A stretch of DNA of 64,000 nt from NCBI RefSeq assembly GCF_034190915.1, contig NW_026947545.1, positions 124,001 through 188,000 on the forward strand. The letters are read 5' to 3'. The notes under the pieces are model-generated. The model was not told the origin of the DNA. It made no database searches and saw only the letters and a program-made list of their open reading frames with translations. How positions within the stretch are numbered: position 1 is the stretch's first letter; each line of letters starts with the position of its first letter. The DNA is from Cavia porcellus (Eukaryota; Chordata; Mammalia; Rodentia; Caviidae). Shown here in pieces: positions 38,101 through 51,168 of this stretch. Made by a program: the position numbers and the translations under genes.

Positions 38101-38255
38101 AGGAGTCAGAAAAACATCACGGAGAGGTGTGAATCAGATGTTCTAAATTAGTATAGGCAGTGAGTGGCAATGTAGGATGGAGAAAAGCACCACGGGTTGG
38201 TCAGCATGGGGAGGTCAGGAAACATGCATTGGCAATGTAGGATAGGTTTCTGAAT

Positions 38256-39087
38256 AACATCGCGGAGTGGTGTGCATTGTAAGGCTTTCTAACAGGCCAT
38301 TCACTAGTAGGATGAGAAAAACATCACGTGGTGGTGTGAATCGGTGGGCCTCAATTAGGATACGCAGTGAGTGGCAACATCAAATGGAGAAAAGCACCAC
38401 AGTGTGGTCACCATGGGGAGGTCAGGAAACATGCAGTGGCAATGTAGGAAAGGTTTCTGAAAAACATCGCCTGGTGGTGCGTATTGTAAGTGTTTATAGC
38501 AGGCCATTCACTAATACGAGTGAGAAAATCATCACGTGGTGGTGTGAATGGGAGGGCCTGAATTAGGATAGGCAGTGAGTGGCAATGAAGAATGGAGAAA
38601 AGCACCATGGGGTGGTCAACATGGGGAGGTCAGGAAACATGCAATGGCAATATAGGATAGGTTTCTGAAAAACATTGCGGGGTGGTGCGCATTGTAATTG
38701 TTTCTAACAAGCCATTCACAATTAGGATTGAAAAAAACATCAAGGGGTGGTGTGAATCGGAGGGCCTGAATTAGGTTAGGCAGTGAGTGGCAACATAGGA
38801 TGGAGAAAATCACCACAGGGTGGTCAGCATGGGGAGGTCAGAAAACATGCCGTGGCAATGTAAGATAGGTTTCTGGAAAAAAAAAGCGAGGTGTTGCACA
38901 TTGTAAGTGTTTCTAACATGCCATTCACTAGTAGGAGTGAGAAAAACATCACGGGGTGGTGTGAATAGGAGGGCCTGAATTAGGATAGTCAGTGAGGGGC
39001 AATATAGGGTGGAGAAAAGCACCACAGGGTGGTCAGCATGGGGAGGTAATGAAACATACAGTGGCAATGTAGTATAGGTTTCTGAAA
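38256..39087. repeat. 832-bp four-monomer tandem duplication, unit 1 (in 23-mer copy 2)
   Basis: Same duplication 4,789 bp downstream, including the CACTAATACGAGTG variant of unit 1, so the 832-bp event preceded duplication of the 23-mer. Confidence 0.88.
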
Positions 39088-39919
39088 AACATCGCGGAGT
39101 GGTGTGCATTGTAAGGCTTTCTAACAGGCCATTCACTAGTAGGATGAGAAAAACATCACGTGGTGGTGTGAATCGGTGGGCCTCAATTAGGATACACAGT
39201 GAGTGGCAACATCAAATGGAGAAAAGCACCACAGTGTGGTCACCATGGGGAGGTCAGGAAACATGCAGTGGCAATGTAGGAAAGGTTTCTGAAAAACATC
39301 GCCTGGTGGTGCGTATTGTAAGTGTTTATAGCAGGCCATTCACTAATAGGAGTGAGAAAATCATCACGTGGTGGTGTGAATGGGAGGGCCTGAATTAGGA
39401 TAGGCAGTGAGTGGCAATGAAGAATGGAGAAAAGCACCATGGGGTGGTCAACATGGGGAGGTCAGGAAACATGCAATGGCAATATAGGATAGGTTTCTGA
39501 AAAACATTGCGGGGTGGTGCGCATTGTAATTGTTTCTAACAAGCCATTCACAATTAGGATTGAAAAAAACATCAAGGGGTGGTGTGAATCGGAGGGCCTG
39601 AATTAGGTTAGGCAGTGAGTGGCAACATAGGATGGAGAAAATCACCACAGGGTGGTCAGCATGGGGAGGTCAGAAAACATGCCGTGGCAATGTAAGATAG
39701 GTTTCTGGAAAAAAAAAGCGAGGTGTTGCACATTGTAAGTGTTTCTAACATGCCATTCACTAGTAGGAGTGAGAAAAACATCACGGGGTGGTGTGAATAG
39801 GAGGGCCTGAATTAGGATAGTCAGTGAGGGGCAATATAGGGTGGAGAAAAGCACCACAGGGTGGTCAGCATGGGGAGGTAATGAAACATACAGTGGCAAT
39901 GTAGTATAGGTTTCTGAAA
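39088..39919. repeat. 832-bp four-monomer tandem duplication, unit 2 (in 23-mer copy 2)
   Basis: Carries the unit-2 variants GGATACACAGTGAG and CACTAATAGGAGTG, as in copy 1. Confidence 0.88.
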
Positions 39920-42269
39920 AACATCGCGGGGTGGTGCGCATTGTAAGGGTTTCTAACAGGCCATTCACTAGTAGGACTGAGAAAAACATCACGGGGTGGT
40001 GTGAATCAGAGGTCCTGAATTATGGTAAGCAGTGAGTGGCAATGCAGGATGGAGAAAAGCAACCACGGGGTGGTCAGCATGGGGAGGTCAGAAAACATGC
40101 TGTGGCAATGAAGGATATGTTTCTGAAAAAAAAAAGCGGGGTGTTGCACATTGTAAGTGTTTTTAACAGGCCATTCACTAGTAGGAGTGAAAAAACATCA
40201 CGGAGTGGTGTGAATCGGAGGGCCTGAATTACGATAGGCAGTGAGTGGCAATGTAGGAAGGAGAAAAGCATCACAGGGTGGTCAGCATGTGGAGGTCAGG
40301 AAACATGCAGTGGCAATGTAGGATAGTTTTCTGAAAAACATCACGGGGTGGTGCACATTGTAAAGGTTTCTAACAGGCCATTCAGTAGTGGGATTGAGAA
40401 AAACTTCACGGGGTGGTTTGAGTCAGATGTTCTGAATTTGGATATACAGTGAGTGGCAATGTAGGATGGAGAAAAGGACCACGGGGTGGTCAGCATGGGA
40501 AGGTCGGGAAACATGCATTGGCAATGTAGGATAGGTTTCTGAAAAACATTGCTGGTGGTGCGCATTGTAAAGGCTTTCTAACAGGCCATTCACTAGTCGG
40601 AGTGAGAAAAACATCACGGGGTGGTGTGAATCAGAGGGCATGAATTAGGACAGGCAGTGAGTGGCAATGTAGGATGGAGAAAAGCACCACGGGGTGGTCA
40701 GCAAGGGGAGGTCAGGAAACATGCAGTGGGAATGTAGGATAGTTTTCTGAAAAACATCACGCGGTGGTGCTCATTGTAAGGGTTTCTAAGAGGCCATTCA
40801 CTAGTAGCAGTTAGAAAAACATAACAGGGTGGTGTGTATCGGAGCGCCTGAATAAGAATAAGCAGTGAGTGGCAATGTAGGATGTAGAAAAGCACCACGG
40901 TGTGGTCAGCATGGGGAGGTCAGGAAACATGGAGTGGCAATATAGGATAGGTTTCTGAAAAACATCGCCTGGTGGTGCGCATTGTAAGTGTTTATGGCAG
41001 GCCATTCACTAATACGAGTGAGAAAATCATCACGTGGTGGTGTGAATGGGAGGGCCTGAATTAGTATAGGCAGTGAGTGGCAATGAAGAATGGAGAAAAG
41101 CACCATGGGGTGGTCAACATGGGGAGGTCAGGAAACATGCAATGGCAATATAGGATAGGTTTCTGAAAAACATCGCGGGGTGGTGCGCATTGTAATTGTT
41201 TCTAACAAGCCATTCACAATTATGATTGAAAAAAACATCAAGGGGTGGTGTGAATCGGAGGGACTGAATTAGGTTAGGCAGTGGGTGGCAATGTAGGATG
41301 GAGAAAATCACCACAGGGTGGTCAGCATGTGGAGGTCAGAAAACATGCCGTGGCAATGTAAGATAGGTTTCTGAAAAAAAAAAGCGAGGTGTTGCACATT
41401 GTAAGTGTTTCTAACATGCCATTCACTAGTAGGAGTGAGAAAAACATCACGGGGTGGTGTGAATCGGAGGGCCTGAATTAGGATAGGCAGTGAGTGGCAA
41501 TATAGGGTGGAGAAAAGCACCACAGGGTGGTCAGCATGGGGAGGTAAAGAAACATACAGTGGCAATGTAGTATAGGTTTCTGAAAAACATCCCGGGGTGG
41601 TGCGCATTGTAAGGGTTTCTAACAGGCCATTCACTAGTAGGAGTGAGAAAAACATAACGGGGTGGTGTGAATCGGAGGCCCTGAATAAGGATAGGCAGTG
41701 AGTGGCAATGTAGAATGTCGAAAAGCACCATGGGGTGGTCAGCATGGGGAGGTCAGGAAACGTGCAGTGGCAATGTGGGATAGCTTTCTGAAAAACATTA
41801 CGGGTTGGTGCGCATGGTAAGAGTTTCTAACTGGCCATTCACTAGTAGGAGTCAGAAAAACATCACGGCGTGGTGTGAATTGGAGGGCCTGAATCAGGAT
41901 AGGCCATGAGTGGCAATGTAGAATGGAGAAAAGCATCAAAGGGTGGTCAGCTTGTGGAGGTCAGGAAACATGCTGTGGCAATGTAGGATAGTTTTCTGAA
42001 AAACATCACGGGGTGGTGCACATTGTAAAGGTTTCTAACAGGCCATTCAGTAGTGGGATTGAGAAAAACTTCACTGGGAGGTTTGAATCAGATGTTCTGA
42101 ATTTGGATATACAGTGAGTGGCAATGTAGGATGGAGAAAAGGACCACGGGGTGGTCAGCATGGGAAGGTCGGGAAACATGCATTGGCAATGTAGGATAGG
42201 TTTCTGAAAAACATCGCTGGTGGTGCGCATTGTAAAGTCTTTCTAACAGGCCATTCACTAGTGGGAGTG

Positions 42270-43855
42270 AGAAAAACATCACGGGGTGGTGTGAATCGGA
42301 GGGCATGAATTAGGATAGGCAGTGAGTGGCAATGTAGGATGGAGAAAAGCACCACGGGGTGGTCAACATGGGGAGGTCAGGAAACATGCAGTGGGAATGT
42401 AGGATACTTTTCTGAAAAACATCACGCGGTGGTGCGCATTGTAAGGGTTTCTAAGAGGCCATTCACTAGTAGCAGTGAGAAAAACATAACGGGGTGCTGT
42501 GTATCGGAGCGCCTGAATAAGAATAGGCAGTGATTGGCAATGTAGGATGTAGAAAAGCACCACGGTGTGTTCAGCATGGGGAGGTCAGGAAACATGGAGT
42601 TGCAAAATAGGATAGGTTTCTGGAAAAAAAAGCGGGTTGGTGCGCACTGTAAGGGTTTCTAACAGGCTATTCACTAGCAAGAGTGAGAAAAACATCACGG
42701 GGTGGTTGGAATCGGAGGGCCTGAGTTAGGATAGGCAGTGAGTGGCAATGTAGGATGGAGAAAAGCACCACGGGGTGGTCAGCATGGGGAGGTCAGAAAA
42801 CATGCAGTGGCAAAGAGGGATAGGTTTCTGAAAAAAAATGAGGGGGGGTGCGCATTGTAAGGTGTTCTAACAGGCCATTCACTAGTAGGAGTCAGAAAAA
42901 AATCACGGGGTGGTGTGAATCGGAGGGCCTGATTTAGCATAGGCAGTGAGTGGCAATGTAAAATGGAGAAAAGCAACACGGGGTGGTCATCATGGGGAGG
43001 ACAGGAAACATTCAGTGGCAATGTAGGATAGTTTTCTGAAAAACATCACGGGGTGGTGCGCATTGTAAGGGTTTCTAACAGGCCATTCACTAGTAGGAGT
43101 GAGAAAAACATAACTGGGTGGTGTGAATCGGAGGCCCTGAATAAGGATAGGCAGTGAGTGGCAATGTAGAATGTCGAAAAGCACCATGGGGTGGTCAGCA
43201 TGGGGAGGTCAGGAAACGTGCAGTGGCAATGTGGGATAGCTTTCGGAAAAACATTACGGGTTGGTGCGCATTGTAAGAGTTTCTAACTGGCCATTCACTA
43301 GTAGGAGTCAGAAAAACATCACGGCGTGGTGTGAATTTGAGGGCCTGAATCAGGAAAGGCAATGAGTGGCAATGTAGGATGGAGAAAAGCGTCAAAGGGT
43401 GGTCATAATGGGGAGGTCAGGACACATGCAGTGGCAATGTAGGATAGCTTTCTGAAAAACATCGAAAGTGGTGAGAATTGTAAGGCTTTGTAACAGGCCA
43501 TTCACTAGTAGGACTGAGAAAAACATCACGGGGTGGTGTGAATCTGAGGGCCTGAATTATGGTAAGCAGTGAGTGGCAATGCAGGATGGAGAAAAGCAAC
43601 CACGGGGTCGTCAGCATGGGGAGGTCAGGAAACATGCAGTGGCAATTTAGGATAGGTTTCTGAAAAAACTTCGGGGTGGTGTGCATTGTAAGGGTTTCTA
43701 ACAGGCCATTAACTAGTAGGAGTGAGAAAAACATCATGGGGTGGTGTGAATCGGAGGGCCTGATTTAGGATAGGCAGTGAGTGGCAATGTAGGATGCAGA
43801 AAAGCACCATGAGGTGGTCAGCATGAGGAGGTCAGGAAACATGCAGTGGCAATGT
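42270..43855. repeat. 10-monomer (2,081-bp period) repeat, member 1
   Basis: Matches 44,351-45,936 at an offset of 2,081 bp. Shared variants are GTGGGAATGTAGGATACTTT, TGTATCGGAGCGCC or close forms, CTATTCACTAGCAAGAG, AAGGTGTTCTAACAGG, GTAGAATGTCGAAAAGCACC and AGTGGTGAGAATTGTAAGG or close forms. Only about 1.6 kb of the 2.08-kb period is shared; the rest (43,856-44,350) matches about 47.8-48.3 kb instead, at an offset near 3,937 bp. Boundaries are approximate. Confidence 0.75.
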
Positions 43856-44350
43856 AGGAAATGATTCTGAAAAACATTGCGTGGTTGTGCGCATTGTAAG
43901 TGTTTGTAGCAGTCCATTCATTAGTAGGAGTGAGAAAATGATCACGGGGGGGGTGTGAATGGGAGGGCCTGAACTAGGATAGGCAGTGAGTGGCAATGAA
44001 GAATGGAGAAAAGCACTATGGGGTGGTCAACATGGGGAGGTCAGGAAAAATGCAATGGCAATGTAGGATAGGTTTCTGAAAAACATCGCGGGGTGGTGCG
44101 CATTGTCAGGGTTTCTAACAAGTCATTCACAAGTAGGACTGAAAAATCATCACGGGTTGGTGTGAATCGGAGGGGCTGAATTAGGTTAGCCAGTGAGTGG
44201 CAATGTAGGATGGAGAAAATCACCACAGGGGGGTCAGCATGGGGCGGTCAGAAAACATGCTGTGGCAATGAAGGATATGTTTCTGAAAAAAAAAAAAGCG
44301 GGGTGTTGCACATTGTAAGTGTTTTTAACAGGCCATTCACTAGTAGGAGT

Positions 44351-45936
44351 GAAAAAACATCACGGGGTGGTGTGAATCGGAGGGCCTGAATTAGGACAGG
44401 CAGTGAGTGGCAATGTAGGATGGAGAAAAGCACCACGGGGTGGTCAGCATGGGGAGGTCAGGAAACATGCAGTGGGAATGTAGGATACTTTTCTGAAAAA
44501 CATCACGCGGTGGTGCGTATTGTAAGGGTTTCTAAGAGGCCATTCACTAGTAGCAGTGAGAAAAACATAACGGGGTGGTGTGTATCAGAGCGCCTGAATA
44601 AGAATAGGCAGTGAGTGGCAATGTAGGATGTAGAAAAGCACCACGGTGTGGTCAGCATGGGGAGGTCAGGAAACATGGAGTTGCAATATAGGAAAGGTTT
44701 CTGGAAAAAAAAGGGGGTTGGTGCGCATTGTAAGGGTTTCTAACAGGCTATTCACTAGCAAGAGTGAGAAAAACATCACGGGGTGGTGGGAATCGGAGGG
44801 CCTGAGTTATGATAGGCAGTGAGTGGCAATGTAGGATGGAGAAAAGCACCACGGGGTGGTCAGCATGGGGAGGTCAGAAAACATGCAGTGGCAATGTGGG
44901 ATAGGTTTCTGAAAAAAAATGCGGGGTGGTGCGCATTGTAAGGTGTTCTAACAGGCCATTCACTAGTAGGAGTCAGAAAAAAATCACGGGGTGGTGTGAA
45001 TCGGAGGGCCTGATTTAGCATAGGCAGTGAGCGGCAATGTAAAATGGAGAAAAGCAGCACGGGGTGGTCATCATGGGGAGGACAGGAAACATGCAGTGGC
45101 AATGTAGGATAGTTTTCTGAAAAACATCACGGGGTGGTGCGCATTGTAAGGGTTTCTAACAGGCCATTCACTAGTAGGAGTGAGAAAAACATAACGGGGT
45201 GGTGTGAATCGGAGGCCCTGAATAAGGATAGGCAGTGAGTGGCAATGTAGAATGTCGAAAAGCACCTTGGGGTGGTCAGCATGGGGAGGTCAGGAAACGT
45301 GCAGTGGCAATGTGGGATAGCTTTCTGAAAAACATTATGGGGTGGTGCGCATTGTAAGAGTTTCTAACAGGCCATTCACTAGTAGGAGTCAGAAAAACAT
45401 CACGGCGTGGTGTGAATTGGAGGGCCTGAATCAGGATAGGCAATGAGTGGCAATGTAGAATGGAGAAAAGCATCAAAGGGTGGTCATAATGGGGAGGTCA
45501 GGACCCATGCAGTGGCAATGTAGGATAGGTTTCTGAAAAACTTCGCAAGTGATGAGAATTGTAAGGCTTTGTAACAGGCCATTCACTAGTAGGACTGAGA
45601 AAAACATCACGGGGTGGTGTGAATCTGAGGGCCTGAATTATGGTAAGCAGTGAGTGGCAATGCCGGATGGAGAAAAGCAACCACGGGGTGGTCAGCATGG
45701 GGAGGTCAGGAAACATGCAGTGGCAATTTAGGATAGGTTTCTGAAAAAAACTTCGGGGTGGTGCGCATTGTAAGGGTTTCTAACAGGCCATTAACTAGTA
45801 GGAGTGAGAAAAACATCATGGGGTGGTGTGAATCGGAGGGCCTGATTTAGGATAGGCAGTGAGTGGCAATGTAGGATGGAGAAAAGCACCACGAGGTGGT
45901 CAGCATGAGGAGGTCAGGAAACATGCAGTGGCAAAG
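44351..45936. repeat. 10-monomer (2,081-bp period) repeat, member 2
   Basis: Second member. Its first half also matches 48,786-49,490 at an offset of about 4,366 bp. Its second half (from about 45.1 kb) is colinear with 27.7-28.7 kb of the 28-mer at an offset of about 17,394 bp. It differs from member 1 by several substitutions, so it is older than the 28-mer and 23-mer duplications. Confidence 0.75.
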
Positions 45937-47560
45937 TAGGATAGTTTTCTGAAAAACATCATGGGGTGGTGCCCATTGTAAGGCTTTCTAACAGGCCATT
46001 CACTAGTAGGAGTGAGAAAAACATCACGGCGTGGTGTCAATCGGAGGCCTGAATCAAGTCAGACAGTGAGTGGCAACGTAGGATGGAGAAAAGCACCATG
46101 GGTTGGTGAGCATGGGGAGGTCAGGAAACATACAATGGCAATGTAGGATAGGTTTCTGAAAAACATCGCGGGGTTCTGCGCATTGTAAGGGTTTGTAGCA
46201 GTCCATGCACTAGTAGGAGTGACAAAATCATCACGGGGTGGTGTGAATCGGAGGGCCTGAATCAGGATAGGCACTGAGTGGCAATGTAGGATGGAGAAAA
46301 ACACCACGGGGTGGTCAGGATGGGGAGGTCAGGAAACATGCAGTGGCAATGAAGGATAGGTTTCTTAATAACATTGCGGGGTGGTGCTCATTGTAAGGGT
46401 TTCTAAAAGGCCTTTCACTAGTAGGAGTGAGAGAAACATCACGAGGAGGTGTGAATCGCAGGTCCTGAATCATTATAGGCCGTGAGTGGCAATGTAGGAT
46501 GGAGAAAAGCACCACGGGGTGGTCAGGATTGGGAGGGCAGGAAACATTCAGTGGCAATGTAGGATAGGTTTCTGAAAAACATCGCGGCGTAGTGCGCATG
46601 GTAATGGTTTCTAACAGGCCATTTACTAGTAGGAAAGAGAAATACATCATGGTGTGGTGTGAATTGGAGGGCCTGAATCAAGTTAGACAGTGAGTGGCAA
46701 TGTAGGATGGAGAAAAGCACCACGGCATGGTCAGCATGGGGAGGTCAGGAAACATTTAGTGGCAATGTAGTGTAGGTTTCTGAAAAACGTCGCTGGGTTG
46801 TGCGCAAAGTAAGGGTTTCTAACAGGCCATTCACTTGTAGGAGTGAGAAAAACATCACGGTGTGGTGTCAATCAGAGGGCCTGAATTAGTTTAGGCAGTG
46901 AGTGGCAATGTGGGATGGAGAAAAGCACCACAGGATGGTCAGCATGGGGAGGTCAGGAAACATGCAGTGGCAATGTAGGATACTTTTTTGAAAAACATCA
47001 GGGGGTGATGCGCATTTTAAGGGTTTCAAAAAGGCCATTAACTAGTAGGAGTGAGAAAAACATAACGGAGTGGTGTGAATCGGAGGGCCTGAATAAGGAT
47101 AGGCAGTGAGTGGCAATGTAGGATGGAGAAAAGCACCACGGGGTGGTTAGCATGGGGAGGTCAGGAACCATGCAGTGGCAATGTGGGATAGGTTTCTGAA
47201 AAAAAAGCGGCATGGTGCGCATTGTAAGGTTTTCTAACAGGCCATTCACTAGTAGAAGTCAGAAAAACATCACGGGGTGGTGTGAATCAGAGGGCCTGAT
47301 TTAGGGTAGGCAGTGAGTGGCAATGTAAAATGGAGAAAAGCACCACGGGGTGGTCATCATGGGGAGGACAGGAAACATGCAATGGAAATGTAGGATAGTT
47401 TTCTGAAAAAAAATCATGGGGTGGTGCGCATTGTAAGGGTTTCTAACAGGCCTTTCACTAGTAGGATGAAGAAAAACATCACGTGGTGGTGTGAATCAGA
47501 TGTTCTGAATTAGTATAGGCAGTGATTGGCAATGTACGATGGAGAAAAGCACCATGGGGT
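45100..47560. repeat. Distant colinear copy of the end of the 28-mer and its flank
   Basis: Colinear with about 27.7-29.65 kb, at an offset of 17,394 bp up to 46,152 and about 17,899 bp from 46,658. It runs across the right edge of the 28-mer array (29,169) without a break, so that edge marks the limit of a later amplification and not an ancient junction. Many substitutions separate the copies. Confidence 0.75.
46153..46657. repeat. 505-bp segment missing from the 28-mer
   Basis: This stretch lies between AATGTAGGATAGG and TGTGAATTGGAGGGCC, which are fused in the truncated monomer of the 28-mer. It holds monomers of the types at 27,093-27,597 (offset about 19,059 bp), including TTTGTAGCAGTCCATGCAC and AGGCCGTGAGTGG. 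Only two or three matching bases (GG, possibly GGT) lie at the two ends of the missing piece. Confidence 0.75.
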
Positions 47561-50500
47561 GGTCAGCATGGGGAAGTCAGGAAACATGCATTGGCAATAT
47601 AGGATAGGTTTTTGAAAAACATCGCGGGGTGGTGGGCATTGTAAGGCTTTCTAACAGGCCATTCAATAGTAGGATGAGAAAAACATCACGTCGTGGTGTG
47701 AATCGGTGGGCCTGACTTAGGATAGGCAGTGAGTGGCAAAATAAAATGGAGAAAAGAACAACGGTGTGGTGAGCATGGGGAGGTCAGGAAACATGCAGTG
47801 GCAATGTAGGAAATGTTTCTGAAAAACATCGCGTGGTGGTGCGCATTGTAAGTGTTTGTAGCAGTCCATTCACTAGTAGGAGTGAGAAAATCATCACGGG
47901 GGGGTGTGAATGGGAGGGCCTGAACTAGGATAGGCAGTGAGTGGCAATGAAGAATGGAGAAAAGCACTATGGGGTGGTCAACATGGGGAGGTCAGGAAAA
48001 ATGCAATGGCAATGTAGGATAGGTTTCTGAAAAACATCGCGGGGTGGTGCGCATTGTAAGGGTTTCTAACAAGCCATTCACAAGTAGGACTGAAAAAAAC
48101 ATCACGGGTTGGTGTGAATCGGAGGGCCTGAATTAGGTTAGGCAGTGAGTGGCAATGTAGGATGGAGAAAATCACCACAGGGGGGTCAGCATGGGGAGGT
48201 CAGAAAACATGCTGTGGCAATGAAGGATATGTTTCTGAAAAAAAAAAGCGGGGTGTTGCACATTGTAAGTGTTTTTAACAGGCCATTCACTAGTAGGAGT
48301 GAAAAAACATCACGGGGTGGTGTGAATCAGAGGGCCTGAATTAGGATAGGCAGTGAGTGGCAATGTAGGAAGGAGAAAAGCACCACATGGTGGTCAGCTT
48401 GTGGAGGTCAGGAAACATGCAGTGGCAATGTAGGATAGTTTTCTGAAAAACATCACGGGGTGGTGCACATTGTAAAGGTTTCTATCAGGCCATTCAGTAG
48501 TCGGATTGAGAAAAACTTCATGGGGAGGTTTGAATCAGATGTTCTGAATTTGGATATACAGTGAGTGGCAATGTAGGATGGAGAAAAGGACCACGGGGTG
48601 GTCAGCATGGGAAGGTCGGGAAACATGCATTGGCAATGTAGGATAGGTTTCTTAAAAACATCGCTGGTGGTGCGCATTGTAAAGTCTTTCTAACAGGCCA
48701 TTCACTAGTGGGAGTGAGAAAAACATCACGGGGTGGTGTGAATCGGAGGGCATGAATTAGGACAGGCAGTGAGTGGCAATGTAGGATGGAGAAAAGCACC
48801 ACGGGGTGGTCAGCATGGGGAGGTCAGGAAACATGCAGTGGGAATGTAGGATACTTTTCTGAAAAACATCACGCGGTGGTGCGCATTGTAAGGGTTTCTA
48901 AGAGGCCATTCACTAGTAGCAGTGAGAAAAACATAACGGGGTGGTGTGTATCGGAGCGCCTGAATAAGAATAGGCAGTGAGAGGCAATGTAGGATGTAGA
49001 AAAGCACCACGGTGTGGTCTGCATGGGTAGGTCAGGAAACTTGGAGTTGCAATATAGGATAGGTTTCTGGAAAAAAAAAGCGGGTTGGTGCGCATTGTAA
49101 GGGTTTCTAACAGGCTATTCACTAGCAAGAGTGAGAAAAACATCACGGGGTGGTGGGAATCGGAGGGCCTGAGTTATGATAGGCAGTGAGTGGCAATGTA
49201 GGATGGAGAAAAGCACCACGGGGTGGTCAGCATGGGGAGGTCAGAAAACATGCAGTGGCAATGTGGGATAGGTTTCTGAAAAAAAATGCGGGGTGGTGCG
49301 CATTGTAAGGTGTTCTAACAGGCAATTCACTAGTAGGAGTCAGAAAAAAATCACGGGGTGGTGTGAATCGGAGGGCCTGATTTAGCATAGGCAGTGAGCG
49401 GCAATGTAAAATGGAGAAAAGCAACACGGGGTGGTCATCATGGGGAGGACAGGAAACATGCAGTGGCAATGTAGGATAGTTTTCTGAAAAACATCATGGG
49501 GTGGTGCGCATTGTAAGGGTTTCTAACAGGCCATTCACTAGAAGCATGAGAAAAACATCACGTGGTTTTGTGAATCGGTGGGCCTCAATTAGGATAGGCA
49601 GTGAGTGGCAAAATAAAATGGAGAAAAGCACCACGGTGAGGTCAGCATGGGGAGGTCAGGAAACATGCAGTGGCAATGTAGGAAAGGTTTCTGAAAAACA
49701 TCTCCTGGTGGTGCGCATTGTAATTGTTTATAGCAGGCCGTTCACTAATAGGAGTGAGAAAATCATCAAGTGATGGTGTGAATGGGAGGGCCTGAATTAG
49801 GATAGGCAGTGAGTGGCAATGAAGAATGGAGAAAAGCACCATGGGGTGGTCAACATGGGGAGGTCAGGAAACATGCAATGGCAATATAGGATAGGTTTCT
49901 GAAAAACATCGCGGGGTGGTGCGCATTGTAATTGTTTCTAACAAGCCATTCACAAGTAGGATTGAAAGAAACATCAAGGGGTGGTGTGAATCGGAGGGCC
50001 TGAATTAGGTTAGGCAGTGAGTGGCAATGTAGGATGGAGAAAATCACCACAGGGTGGTCAGCATGGGGAGGTCAGAAAACATGCCGTAGCAATGGAAGAT
50101 ATGTTTCTGAAAAAAAAAAGCGAGGTGTTGCACATTGTAAATGTTTCTAACATGCCATTCACTAGTAGAAGTGAGAAAAACATCACGGGGTGGTGTGAAT
50201 CGGAGGGCCTGAATTAGGATAGGCAGTGAGTGGCAATATAGGGTAGAGAAAAGCACCACAGGGTGGTCAGCATGGGGAGGTAAGGAAACATACAGTGGCA
50301 ATGTAGGATAGTTTTCTGAAAAACATCCCGGGGTGGTGCGCATTGTAAGGGTTTCTAACAGGCCATTCACTAGTAGGATTGAGAAAAACTTCACGGGGTG
50401 GTTTGAATCAGATGTTCTGAATTAGGATATATAGTGAGTGGCAATGTAAAATGGAGAAAAGCACCACGGCGTGGTCATCATGGGGAGGATATGAAACATG

Positions 50501-51168
50501 CGGTGGCCATGTAGGATAGTTTTCTGAAAAACGTCATGGGGTGGTGCGCATTGTAAGGGTTTCTAACAGGCCATTCACTAGTAGGATGAAGAAAAACATC
50601 ACGGGGTGGTGTGAATCAGATGTTCTCAATTAGTATAGGCAGTGAGTGGCAATGTAGGATGGAGAAAAGCACCACGGGGTGGTCAGCATGTTGAGGTCAG
50701 GAAACATGCATTGGCAATGTAGGATAGGTTTCTGAAAAACATCGCGGAGTGGTGTGCATTGTAAGGCTTTCTAACAGGCCATTCACTAGTAGGATGAGAA
50801 AAACATCACGTCGTGGTGTGAATCGCTGGGCCTGAATTAGGATAGGCAGTGAGTGGCAATATAAAATGGAGAAAAGCACCGTGGGGGGGTCAGCATGTTG
50901 AGGTCAGGAAACATGCATTGGCAATGTAGGATAGGTTTCTGAAAAACATCACGGGGTGGTGCGCATTGTAAGGGTTTCTAACCGGCCATTCTCTGATATG
51001 AGTGAGAAATACATCACGGGAGGGTGTGAATCGGAAGGCATGAATTAGGATAGGCAGTGAGTGGCAATGTAGGATGGAGTAAAGCACCGTGGGGGGGTCA
51101 GCATGGGGAGGTCAGGGAACATGCAGTGGCAATGTAGGATAGGTTTCTGAAAAACATCGCGGGGTGGT
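47560..51168. repeat. Mosaic of monomer types from several blocks
   Basis: About 17 monomers. 47.7-48.3 kb resembles 43.86-44.35 kb. 48.42-49.5 kb matches 42.0-43.07 kb at an offset near 6,447 bp. 49.5-50.4 kb resembles the four-monomer set at 33.5-35.1 kb. 50.4-51.1 kb resembles 30.2-30.9 kb. The last two monomers share the rare CACCGTGGGGGGGTCAGC at 50,877 and 51,085, just before the array changes type. No gene or insertion was seen. Confidence 0.7.

Larger units (their letters stand above)
37355..42143. repeat. 23-monomer higher-order repeat, copy 2 (4,789 bp)
   Basis: Near-identical second copy. It ends near 42,143-42,163, where GGTCAGCATGGGAAGGTCGG replaces the GGTCAGCATGGGGAGGTCAG expected at the start of a third copy. 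That alternative is the order also seen at about 35,700 inside copy 1, so the array leaves the unit by switching to an internal register. Confidence 0.9.
1..51168. repeat. 208-bp monomer satellite array (left array)
   Basis: Head-to-tail satellite with a period of 208 bp. The landmark GCAGTGAGTGGCAATGTAGG recurs every 208 bp from position 135 to 51,054. About 246 monomers fit the interval once three 120-bp truncated copies are allowed for. Counting one consensus-like monomer by hand gives G 74, A 61, T 43, C 30: 50% GC with a strong excess of G over C on this strand. Other constant landmarks are CATTCACTAGTAGGAGTGAG, GGCCTGAATTAGGATAGG and GGTCAGGAAACATGCAGTGG. No unrelated insertion interrupts the array, and no inverted monomer was seen. 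Older parts differ from one another at many positions, while higher-order copies are nearly identical. The family is not one I recognise. Confidence 0.97.
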
